Positions 44,084 through 55,511 of a stretch of DNA of 64,000 bases are shown here, one piece after another. The translations under genes were made by a program, and so were the position numbers. The notes under the pieces were generated by a model. That model did no database searches and was not told where the DNA came from. It saw nothing but the letters and a program-made list of their open reading frames with translations. Position 1 is the first letter of the stretch. Each line of letters begins with the position of its first letter. The DNA comes from Flammula alnicola (lineage: Eukaryota; Basidiomycota; Agaricomycetes; Agaricales; Strophariaceae): NCBI GenBank assembly GCA_015499995.1, contig JADNRV010000070.1, forward strand, positions 186,001 through 250,000. Direction: 5' to 3'.

Positions 44084-44752
44084 GAAATCTTGAATAACAT
44101 CTTTGATAATTTTAAATGTTCTTTTATATTTTAAATATGTGTAAATTTTAGATTGTGCTCAATATTTAAAATGGTAACCACGCTATTGGATTTATTTTTA
44201 TTTTAAGTACTAAAAGTATTTCTTGCTAAATTAAAATTTTAAATATGGTGGAACATTTTAAATAAATTTCGAGTTAAAATATTTGTTACCGTGGAAAGGA
44301 GCTTTATATCTTATTCAAGATTTAAAATACGAGAATCTTTAAGACTGGGGGTTTTTTCCTCAACAAATTTCGTTTAAAAGCGTCGTCCGGCTCCTATTGT
44401 TGTGGGTGTTTTAAACTCATCCATCCTCTCTGGTTTTCCGGTGAGATACACAGCCCACTCATGCGTCTCGAAATTAAAGAAGCCACCACAGGTTCGGGTG
44501 GTTCTTCTTTACCCAAAACTAGACATGGACGGTGCACGTACACCGCTCACGTCGACTTTGTAGCTATGTCATGTGTAATTAACCTACAAGAAAATTATGT
44601 ATATTTTCGGCGTTGCCCCCTCTCCTCCCCTCGTCGAGCACAACACATCTGAGCGACATAGATCTTGCTCTGTGTCACACATGTTATGCGTGACTTAGAT
44701 CTCCAATTAATAAAAGATTTTAAATGCTGAAATATTCAATATGGTAACTAAT

Positions 44753-44821
44753 ACTTAAAATCTTTGACAATGTACTTGATACACGTCAAAAGGAGCTTTT
44801 AATGTTGGAACCGCCGGTGTG
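44753..44821 (-). repeat. Right terminal inverted repeat (69 bp)
   Basis: Reads ACTTAAAATC...GGAACCGCCGGTGTG on the plus strand, the inverted counterpart of the left terminus. Confidence 0.9.
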
Positions 44822-45282
44822 AAAGTAAAGTCACCCGCGTTGTTTTGGAATGGTCGAACTATGCGAACATCAGCTTTGCTTTAACGGACAACCTTGCTGC
44901 TTCGAACATTCGTATTACGTTCAAGCCTTATGATGGCTCCTGGTCCTACGTCGGCAACGAAGTTTCCAAGATCGATGTTAGCAAGGCTACTATGAACTTG
45001 GGGTGGGTCAGCGAAGACAACGATGCCATATCTGATGAGCGAGCTGTGATCCTGCACGAGTTCGGCCACACTCTTGGCTTGATGCACGAGCATCAGTCCC
45101 CTCTGCGTGGAAATAAAATTACTCTCAAAGAATCAGGCATGTACTTCCTTTCTATCGTCTTTTCGTCGATTAACAGCGCTCACAGCTGTCCTCCAATTCT
45201 ACGAAAGGACCCAGGGTTGGTCAGAACAAGAAGTTCGAGAGCAAATACGGTCTACAATGATCAAGAGCTTAGCAATTGAAGC

Positions 45283-45810
45283 AAGACTTTGAAGATGTCG
45301 GCGCTGGAGAATCATTGACGAGCTGGCTCTGGTATCTTTTGGTCGTAACGCCATTCCGACTTGTTGGGAGGGTGCTTCGCTCGCTCTTGAAGATGGCTGA
45401 CGATGACAAGATGCCAGATGGAGCACTGCCTAGCACTGCGTGTTCCGATGTTCTATGCAGAAAGGTTCGATGACGATGTAGTGGTGATTGCGTCATTCGC
45501 AATTGCCATTCTGTTTGGGTCGATGCACCTGATCCCATGGTCATTCGACTTTCCGTCGCGGACAGAGCAGCTTCTCTGGCGCATCTCCGCCCTCGTCATT
45601 ACCGCCAAGCCTGCTTTGGTGCTCTTGTCAATTATTCTTGATGAATTTAACGACAAGTTGGAGTGGGCAATCTTGCCTCCCATGCTTGGTCTGCCTCTCT
45701 ATGTCATCGCTCGCATCTTCCTGCTCACCGAGGCCTTCCTTTCTCTCCGCGTCCTGCCACCAGCCGCCTACCAGTCCATCGAATGGATTTCCATTATCCC
45801 CCACTTGTAG
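45283..45810 (+). pseudogene. Truncated copy 1 of the tandem multi-span membrane protein family
   Basis: This matches the last third of the family genes, starting at DFEDVGAGESLTSWL and ending in the shared terminus YQSIEWISIIPHL. It lacks the whole N-terminal part. A 10-bp insertion at about 45427-45436 (GCACTGCCTAGCACTGCG against GCACTGCG in the sisters) shifts the frame. The 5' edge abuts the metalloprotease remnant. It keeps the last two hydrophobic spans (ASFAIAILFGSMHLIPWSF and the LGLPLYVIARIFLL region), but there is no promoter or start codon, so it should not be expressed as protein. Confidence 0.9.
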
Positions 45811-45978
45811 CTAGTCTTCAAGTTAGTACTTCAATAGCGATTTGCTAGTCGTCCAATGAATCAGAATTTGGATGCTTGTTTCTACAGGATAAAGGATATG
45901 TGAATGGGAATTACAGCAGACTAAGGCAAGCATGAAAACAAAACTATAAAAAAAAAGCGAACTATCAGCTACCAAGTA

Positions 45979-47736
<1,758 letters not shown>

Positions 47737-48755
47737 TGAACGACGGCTATACATTGTTTGAGGGCGCGAAGACCGACTATCTCGACAATGCTTACACTGA
47801 CTGGATCGACAATCTCCTTCTAGACATCCATGTTAACATTGTCGGATTTCTCCAAGACATGACGGATTGGTATGACCAGGGAGTGCAGACTGTTCCTCTT
47901 GACTACGCGGTAAATCTTCGAACTCCAAACGCCCAAGGAATCATCATGGCTCAGGTTAGCCAGAACGATCTTCAAAACGAAGTGAATAGAGTGACAGGCA
48001 TTCCAATAAGTTGGAGAACTTTGCTTTAGTTCTTTTGGGAAAGCTGCCGAGGGATTGACAAGATGAATTTATAAATTCGGAACAACAAATGTATCTTTTT
48101 TACATGACCTTTTTTGAGCTTCAACGCGAAACATTTTGGGTTGCCTCAGGAATGGTAACGAGGTGATTGGGGGATGTAGATGAATTTCGGTGGTGAGAGA
48201 TGGTGACGAGCGCCGAATCGAGACGGAGAACGGACGAGGCAAGCCTACGCTAGCAGTGGTCAATGACAACAAAGAGCAGCAGAACAGGGATTCGACACTC
48301 AGAGAACCAACAGATAACGATCCCGCGATGACACCTTAGTGACAAGACTGCGTGTCCCAGCACAAAACATACAGTATAAGAGGGGAGACCTCAAGCAAGA
48401 GAAGCAGAGTCTCGATGTCGATGAACGAGAGCCAACCGAGAACTTCAAACTCAAGCTTCACTGGTTGATCATGATGAGGCCTAGGGAGCTGAAAATAATA
48501 CAGACAAACAAGCGGCGGAGAAGAGAACAATTTTCAATCTGACAATACCTTTCTCAATTTTATGGCCGAGTGAGACCATCTGACCATCCTCTTCCACCCA
48601 AGAAGTCCCGCCAGTCGATTGTTCTAAAAATTGCTGCTTACTGTCGTAAATGTCCTGGGATCAGAAGAGTGGCTGCATGGGGAATGCTTCTTTCCATCGC
48701 GTTTAAATAAAGATGCACCGCGCTCGCTTTTGAGCGCGACACCCTCTCTTTTTCT
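47737..48755. other. Spacer with short ORF of unknown origin and duplicated segments
   Basis: A 97-codon plus-strand frame (47736-48029, MNDGYTLFEGAKTDYLDNAY...) has no recognised family; part of it (about 47888-47981) recurs at 58275-58372. The stretch 48170-48390 recurs at 58440-58670. A gene remnant, the 5' flank of the following 897-residue protein gene, or both are possible. Confidence 0.5.
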
Positions 48756-51700
48756 ATGCCTCGCGGGTCCACCAAAGTTTCCCGTCGGGAACGTCCACCT
48801 CGAGAGTTGCATTCCTGGGAACCTCCGGCAACGAATGAGCAACTCGACGATGCGTACAAGGCACTCAAGATGGCGCTGTTGCCAAGAAACCCTCTGAAGG
48901 AATTGACGGAGGAGGTGCGATAAATCATACATTCGTTAGTAGGCTATAAACTAAAGCGTTGTTTCCTTTCGAGTAGGACATTTCTAATGCCAACGAACCG
49001 TTGCTTGTGTGGGAACAGTCTGAAGAAATATCTGGAAAGTACACCACAGACGTACGTTTCCTTTGGACTCGACTTTCCACAACCCACTGAAGGCTTTAAA
49101 CAGCCGTCAAAAAATCTAGTCAGAGAAATGCTCTCAGTCCTAGAGTACGTTGGGGTGCATCCCGGAGTCGCAAACCTCGACATTGTTCCATTGCAGGAGC
49201 GTTGCAACGCGCTCCAGAAGAAAATATACAAGGTCCTTCTGAAAGAATTACATGCAGGCAATAGGTACAATCGGAATAAATTCAAGCTAATCCTTTCCCG
49301 TCATATTGACGCACTTTCAGTAGTTCAGACCATCGTGGGTTGGTCACGGAGTGGTTAACTGAGCTGGAAAGACACGTCCTCGGCCAAGGCTCCCATGATT
49401 TAACTGTAAGCGAAAATCGCCGTCTTCTCTTATAACTTGACCCTCATCTATTTTAGTGGTACAGGGATAATTTTCGAAAGACCCTTGGACTTATAGAAGC
49501 ATCACATGAAGTAAGTTCGTTTTATTTTGAACGATCCCAAGTTGACGGTACCTAGGTTAGCGAGAACCCATCTGTCGTGGAAACGTTACTAAAACTACTC
49601 AATGCAAATTACATACCCCACTTCGACCATCTCGAAATCGTACATGCAATGCTTACTAACTCGGACTCCCTCAGCGCGGCCGCTGCCTCTAGTTTCGCGA
49701 TAAGAGCTTCTGCTGCGGTCGATCCCAAAAAGTCACCAGAATTTTCGAGGACTCAGATCCTAGAGAACATAGAAGCCATCAAACTCGCCTGCCGAAATCG
49801 CGACCTCGAGGTGAGAAGGACTACTCTTTAAACGTCTATATACCAACAACTTAACGTTACGTCAGTTAACCCAAAAGACCCTCAATTTTTTCGAAACGAT
49901 GCCAGAAACAACGGAGTTGATAACTGTAAGTAGTATGGGCACCTTATATTAGCGGAGCTTGTTTTCTAACTGCATATAACATGACAGTGTGCGGCTATCC
50001 AAGTTGCTCTTTTTGAAACTGCAACGCATCTCTCCAGGCTTAACTTGCCAGACCGAGAAGAGCTCCTGCGTGGCCTGCACGCAACGGCCACCAAGTTTAA
50101 GGATGCCACGAAGTCATCAAATCCAGCCCTCAGACCTTCTTTCTATTCCGCCGCCTCGACAGACGCCTCTAATGTTCGAGTAACCTTTCGAGACTCATCA
50201 TCGATAGAAAACGCACCTTACAGCACACATACCGACCGTGGGAGGTGGGTAGAACTGACTCTTGAAGCAAGTCCAAGAGAACCCATCCAATCGCTTCTCC
50301 TTCGATTTGTAGATGAGGCGAACGCCAAGCATAGGCATCCTTTCTTCCCCATCTCTGACTTCGACTTGTGCGTCATCCCCGATTCCGCATCCAGTGAAAA
50401 CTCTGGGATCCCGATGCGTGTCGGAAAGAACTGGTTTACTCAAGGAAGTGTGGAAGACATCTTGCACGGCAGCCCTGTGATCTCATACAATCGCCACGAC
50501 GGGCTTCAGGACCTCAAAGATGCAGACCCTCCGTTTCGGCTGCTACCAGTTTTTCAACGCCAATATCCAGCGACGGCACCTCGACCCCCTACCGACTGGG
50601 TCAAGACACCAAGCGCAGAAGGTCCATGGCAGGAATTGTCGTCTTTGCAGTTCATGGGAGACGGGGTCGACTTGACAGCCCATTCGACGTATCCTCCGCT
50701 CATTGCTCAAACCTTGCTCCTCCCTATCGATTTTTCCGTCATTGCCAAAGGCTCCATCTTCCTTCGTCGTCGTCGCGTCCCGCCTACCTTGCTACAAGCT
50801 AAGCTCGAGTTCCCTCTGAGCTCCGACCAAGCGCGCTCGTTACTTGGACGGACGGTGTTGTACCAAGCTGCTGATCCCGAGGAGACTCAGAGGTCTCAAC
50901 CGAGATTACCGCAGAGCAAGCGGCGCAAGACGGAGCTGGAGCTGGATCCCGTGTACCTTGCTTTTGTGTGGGGCCTTGATCTCGAGGCGAAGATCATCAA
51001 GACATTCGAGTTCTCGGACCAAGGCATTGGGGAGCTTTGTCGTACATTCCAGTTCGACGACTCGCAAACGTCCGTCGCTCTCTCCGCGCAGAACCTTCCG
51101 AATGACTACCCGGCCCTCCGCAAAGTAGCCAAATTTGATTGGATCGGCCTCGTCGAGCTGCCGGTGGCAAGTCCCCCCTCCGAAGATGCTGCGGCGGCGA
51201 AGGAGGAGCTTCTCCGCAAGCGCAAACGCTTCTCAAACATCCTCGCTGCTGCGCCATCGCTCTTCGAAATCGGCATTGGAGGCGACTGTGCGATCGTTGT
51301 CGGAGAGTTGACGTTGCATCCTCCTGGCTCTCCTGGCTCGGTGACCATCGAGAACTGCAAGCGTGGAATCTGGGAGAGTGGATACCGAGACGCGTCTGAA
51401 GGCACGGATGACTTCTTGATCTGGGTTCGATGGCTCAGACCGGGGCATATCGACCTGACTGCGCCTGCTTCTTCCTTTTCTCAGACACGCAACGACGAAG
51501 ATGGCCCACTCTCGCCAAACCTTTCTTGGGAGCCTGAAGGACGCTCGATATCAGTTGACGGCGGTATGGCGGGTATCATTGCCCGTGGAATATTGGGACA
51601 AGAGCCAATGGTGCAGTTGACTGGACGAAGCGATGATGGCATGCGCGAAGCGTTCCTTCAAATGCTGATATTGTCTGGGTCGGAAGATGGGAGATACCAT

Positions 51701-51832
51701 ATTCCTGGTGGCATTTCGTCCTATACAGGAGGAGACGGTACATTTTCAGTTCATGTAGTGGAGGATAGCGAGGGAGAAGTAGTTGGTGTACGGGTGATTG
51801 GAAACGGTGGTGTGGAAGACAACGAGGATTAG
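48756..51832 (+). CDS. Uncharacterised 897-residue fungal protein
   Basis: Eight exons (48756-48914, 48977-49051, 49104-49264, 49321-49405, 49457-49510, 49556-49810, 49866-49925, 49988-51832) join in phase. No domain is recognised. The N-terminal ~280 residues are basic at the start (MPRGSTKVSRRERPPREL) and then mostly helical. The large last exon holds Pro/Arg-rich and beta-rich parts. It has a basic stretch (QSKRRKTELELDP), which could be a nuclear signal, and a conserved C-terminal block (DFLIWVRWLRPGHIDLTAP, MREAFLQMLILSGSEDGRY). The C-terminal block is duplicated as a fragment at 58736-59274. The ATG was chosen because it is the first in frame and keeps phase with exon 2. Confidence 0.82.
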
Positions 51833-52185
51833 AAAGCCGACGGAATCATACTGCATTAATCAAACTTATGTTTGCATCTTCGATTTCAATATATCAAGCT
51901 GCGTTCGTTCTTTACCTTGGATGATCGATGAGGATTCAATATTCAATATTCAAATATTCAGGAATGAGTAAGATCTCTCCTCTTTTTTATGCCTACATAC
52001 CTCTGTAGGGACTCGGGAGGTTATTGAACGACCTGGACCTGATTCCTCAGAAACTGACCTCGGCTAATGATAGAAACACAGCCACTCCAGACACGGCCGC
52101 GGGGAACCAAGATATCAGAACAAATGTACCATCGATTTAAATTCACACGAAACGAGCACACCTTCATGCCCTCAACCACGCTCTA
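51833..52185 (+). promoter_or_regulatory. Upstream region of membrane-family gene A with shared motif
   Basis: It contains TAATGATAGAAACACAGCCAC at 52065-52085, the counterpart of the TAATTGACAGAAACACAGCCAT element found before genes B and C, about 100 bp before the ATG. Confidence 0.6.
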
Positions 52186-53693
52186 ATGCTCATCTTATTC
52201 CTCATTCTCATTTATATCCGCACTCTACATGGCCCCGTTTCATCGCTGGAGACTCCAAGGGTCGAATCGACCTTCAACGTGCTTCGTGACACAGGCGAAG
52301 GATGCGTCAATAGCCGAACAGTGTGGGATATATTCTGGAGCTGCGTCGCAACGATATTCGCGTGCACCTGGTCCGCTGTGCATCCGAATGTCCCAGGCCC
52401 AAGGGATTCAGGCTGGATATGCTTTAAGCGCCGCGTCGTAACGATGTTCTATGCGATGGTTGCGCCTGAGTTCATGGCTTGGTGGGCGATGAGGCAGTAT
52501 TTTGGGGCAAGAAAGATTATGAGGGACTATAATGAGCATATCGCGAAAGGTAAGTTTCATGATTGTAGGAAATGGAGCCAATAAAGACTTACAGCTAGAC
52601 AGCAACACCACCCACATGTTCAATATTTGAGAGTGTAAGGGACTGGTTTAAAGGACCGCCCGTGGTGAAGCAAGGGCCAGAATTCGTACGGCCGTGGACG
52701 ATTACGCACGGGTTCTTTGTCCAGATGGGCGGTTTTCTGCTCTGCACGGGGGGAAGGCCAGTACGGACGCTCGATTACGAGAGCTTGAAGAAACTAATCG
52801 CGAACAAGACCATCGACAAACCAACGATTACCGAAGTCGAGATCAAGGATCGAAGCAAGGGTGACTTTATCTCGAAAGGCATTGTCGTCCTTCAAACGAC
52901 ATGGTTCATTATGCAATGCACAGCACGATGGGCGGAGAAGCTCCCCTTGACGGAGCTCGAGGTCGTCACATTTGCTTTCGCAGTGCTGAATGCGATTATA
53001 TACGGACTATGGTGGAACAAACCACAGAATGTAGGGGTGGCTGTATGCGTCGAGGAGAAGAAAGTCGGGACTGAGGGGGATGACGCTGGCAATGCGGATA
53101 CTGTAGGGCCGGAGACAGAGGCGATGATACCAAAAGTGGGCTGGCTGCGAAGACAGCTGAAGAAAGACTTTGAAGATGTCGGCGCTGGAGAATCATTGAC
53201 GAGCTGGCTCGCGAATCTTTTGGTCTTAATGCCATTGCGACTTGTTCAGAGTGTGCTTCGCCCTCTCGACAAGATGACTGACGATTACAAGATGCCAGAT
53301 GGCGCACTGCGTGTTCCGATGTTCTATGCACAAGAGTTCGATGACAATGTAGTGGGGTTTGCGTCACTTGCAATTGGCATTCTGTTTGGATCGATGCACT
53401 TGATCGCATGGTCATTGGACTTTCCGTCGCGGACAGAGCAGCTTCTCTGGCGCATCTCCGCCCTCGTCGTCACCGCCGAGCCTGCTGGGTTGGCCCTTCT
53501 TGCCATCTTTGTTGAATATGGACCCGGGTGGTTGTGGGTAACCTTCCCTCTCCTCATTCCATTCGTGCTTGGCCTGCCTCTCTATTTCATCGCTCGCATC
53601 TTCCTGCTCACCGAGGCCTTCCTTTCTCTCCGTGCCCTGCCGCCACCTGCCTACCAGTCCATCGAATGGATCTCCGTTATCCCCCACTTGTAG
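52186..53693 (+). CDS. Tandem multi-span membrane protein, gene A
   Basis: Two exons (52186-52549, 52603-53693) give 484 residues. The hydrophobic start MLILFLILIYIRTLHG is a likely signal peptide. The conserved order is: NSRTVWDIFWSCVATIFACT, WSAVHPNVPGPRDSGW, FYAMVAPEFMAWWAMRQYF, then after the intron RPWTITHGFFVQMGGF, ITEVEIKDRSKGDFISKGI, LPLTELEVVT, YGLWWNKPQNVGVAVC, an acidic variable segment, VPMFYAQEFDD, FPSRTEQLLWRISALV and the terminus YQSIEWISVIPHL. I count about six to eight membrane spans. This large uncharacterised family is widespread in Agaricomycetes; the function is unknown. Confidence 0.9.
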
Positions 53694-53858
53694 TTAGTCA
53701 TGAATCAAAAGTTCGGACACTTGTTTCTATGGGATACAGAATATGTGAATGGGTATTGCAGCAAAGCAAGGCAAGCATGAAAACATTGACATCTAGCAGG
53801 TACAGCGTGAGAGAGAAAGGAAACTAGAAAACAAAACCCAACTATCAGCTATCACCCA

Positions 53859-54014
53859 CTAGTACCCTAAAGTCGAGATCATCGACTGCGTATTCAAGTT
53901 GACCGATGTATGAACCATGTAACACACTCGCACGTTCTCGCGAGTCGCTGTCGACTGCTGCAGAAGACTCCTGGCTTTTTTCGTCCACCAAAAGCATCGA
54001 CTCTTGCGCATCTC
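53859..54014 (-). pseudogene. MCM6 3'-end fragment c (last exon only)
   Basis: It matches the terminal MCM6 exon from the stop region back to the segment around GDAQESM, then diverges abruptly at about 54014. It follows membrane gene A tail-to-tail, as in the other modules. Confidence 0.85.
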
Positions 54015-55240
54015 AATGCATTACGAGAGATTATGAAGGACTTCTGCTCACCACCATGACCGAATTTCGTGTGTATGTAATCCTGTACCAAACTCTTTTC
54101 CTTTTCCTTGCTTCTGCTACTACTTGCATACCATATGTTCGCTGTTTTCTTGTAGAACCCAACCGAGGCTCGTCGCCCATCATGAATTCTGACTATCTTC
54201 TCCCAATCATCTATGTTGCATCTATGATGAACATATTGCAAAAGATGAGCTCCGAACCTAAACTAGATTGCGAGCGTGATCGGCCCACCGGGAAATGCAA
54301 ACCTGCGAATAACCAGGTATTAACCTCGTTGGTCGACCGTTTTGGAAGCAGAACGTTATCAAAAGTTGTCAATGTAGACTCGGAGAGAAGGGCCCGACAG
54401 TCTCGTGATGAGAAAGTAGTCTATTTTAAGAGAAGATTTCCGAAAGCGGGATTTTTTCGGCGAAGCTGTAAATGGTTGCCTTGCCTTTAGCGCTGAGAGA
54501 TTTTCATGTTGCGTTACTCAAGGGTAGCGATCGACATGCAATTAAAGAATATGGATGAACTTCGGTCGCGACAAATAAAGTGAGCATACTGGCGATTGAA
54601 CGGGATTGCAATCGAGGCAGCGACGAAGGGGCAAACCCCAATGGAGGACCCAGCAGCTACACGACGAGGAGAGTGTTTGTGTTTGAGAAGGACTCCGGAA
54701 GGAAACCTGAGAAGGAAACGGGGAAAATCGGTTGATCCTCTTTTTACTGACAAGAGAGACGGCCTATGTACTGCAGAGAGGACGAAACGTGAGTCAGAAG
54801 CAATAAACGCCAAGAAGAGATGATATAATATAGATTGAATGTAAGGACGAAGAATGGAGAGGGTAGCCAGGGAGACTTGAATTGCTGTAGTCAAAAGCGA
54901 CGTAAACGGAAAGTAATAATAAATAGAGAAGAGAATGTACACGAATGAGTGAAGTTACAATCATTAATTAAGGTGGGAATCGTGGAACTAAGTCGGAGAG
55001 CGCAGAGCGTGGGTGAGTTAATAGTTCAACTTGTGGTCAGGTGAGTCGGGATTGCGATTTCAGTAAAAGTTATCAAGGCTTATCAATGCTAGGCACAAAC
55101 CAAGCATTCGAGGCATTATTTCAGTGGTGCGTGCACTCAAGTAATCCATTCATGCAAGGCGCGTACCGGTGTGTGCACTGGAAGTGCAAGTGAGCCAGTG
55201 CATGCACAGGTGGATGGCGGTGCGTGCACAGGTGTGCGTC

Positions 55241-55262
55241 TAATTGACAGAAACATAGCCAT
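55241..55262 (+). promoter_or_regulatory. Family promoter motif, orphan copy
   Basis: TAATTGACAGAAACATAGCC followed by AT, differing at one base from the motif before genes B and C. The sequence after it, including GAACACC...CAATCCACTC, also parallels the gene C promoter, but no coding part follows. Confidence 0.6.
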
Positions 55263-55417
55263 GCGCAAGTATACTTAGCCCTGGGCAAAAATAACACAAG
55301 ATGGACGCAACACACCATGAAGTTAAATGCCACACAGGACATCGAACACCCCACGCAATCCACTCAGTGCGTCGCGACTGCGACTGACATGACGTTGTGT
55401 GAGAATCCCCCAGCGTT

Positions 55418-55439
55418 TAATTGACAGAAACACAGCCAT
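55418..55439 (+). promoter_or_regulatory. Family promoter motif before gene B
   Basis: TAATTGACAGAAACACAGCC followed by AT, 72 bp before the ATG. It is identical to the copy before gene C. Confidence 0.6.
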
Positions 55440-55511
55440 GCACCAAGCATATTTAGCCCTCGCCGCCACAGAGGACGTTGAACACTCCGCAATCCACTCA
55501 ACTACGCTCCA

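Larger units (their letters stand above)
43377..44821. mobile_element. 1,445-bp non-autonomous TIR transposon, CACTA-like
   Basis: 69-bp terminal inverted repeats (43377-43445 and 44753-44821, five mismatches, all transitions) begin CACACCGG and end CCGGTGTG-like, flanked by AAA on both sides (43374-43376, 44822-44824). Excising the element plus one AAA restores the host reading frame exactly, which fixes the borders and a 3-bp target duplication. The interior is AT-rich, has no transposase ORF, and carries many subterminal TTTAAA-centred repeats in both orientations. CAC..GTG ends, a 3-bp duplication and subterminal repeats fit the CACTA/EnSpm superfamily, but TIR similarity was not tested. 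Confidence 0.85.
43013..45282 (+). pseudogene. Astacin-type (M12A) metalloprotease gene, disrupted by transposon and 3' truncated
   Basis: Two coding parts (to 43376 and from 44825) read in one frame once the transposon and one AAA copy are ignored: NQQ then SKVTRVVLEWSNYANISF. The second part has the zinc motif HEFGHTLGLMHEH (HEXXHXXGXXHE, about 45055-45093), followed after a short GC-AG intron (45137-45176) by LTAVLQFYERTQGWSEQEV. Secreted fungal enzymes of this type cleave extracellular proteins. The start is unresolved, since the open frame at 43013 lacks an ATG. At the 3' side the frame slips near REQI and coding stops at 45279, where the sequence switches to a fragment of the membrane-protein family. 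The Met-turn region is missing, so the locus is dead. Confidence 0.88.
54015..55511. other. Spacer with duplicated traces, TGCAC-rich tract and an orphan promoter copy
   Basis: About 54505-54585 resembles 58392-58470 and, more weakly, 48115-48195. A plus-strand frame at 54057-54490 (MTEFRVYVILYQTLFLF...) has hydrophobic stretches but no family match. 55125-55240 is rich in TGCAC/GTGCA words. 55241-55380 resembles the promoter region before gene C but has no gene behind it. 55418-55439 is the promoter motif of gene B. Confidence 0.6.

Noticed and set aside
55121..55363. Cys/His-rich 80-codon minus-strand frame resembling a small secreted cysteine-rich protein
   Set aside because: The Cys and His codons come from the TGCAC-rich repeat tract. 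There is no signal peptide context, no splice structure and no homologue in the duplicated promoter copies.
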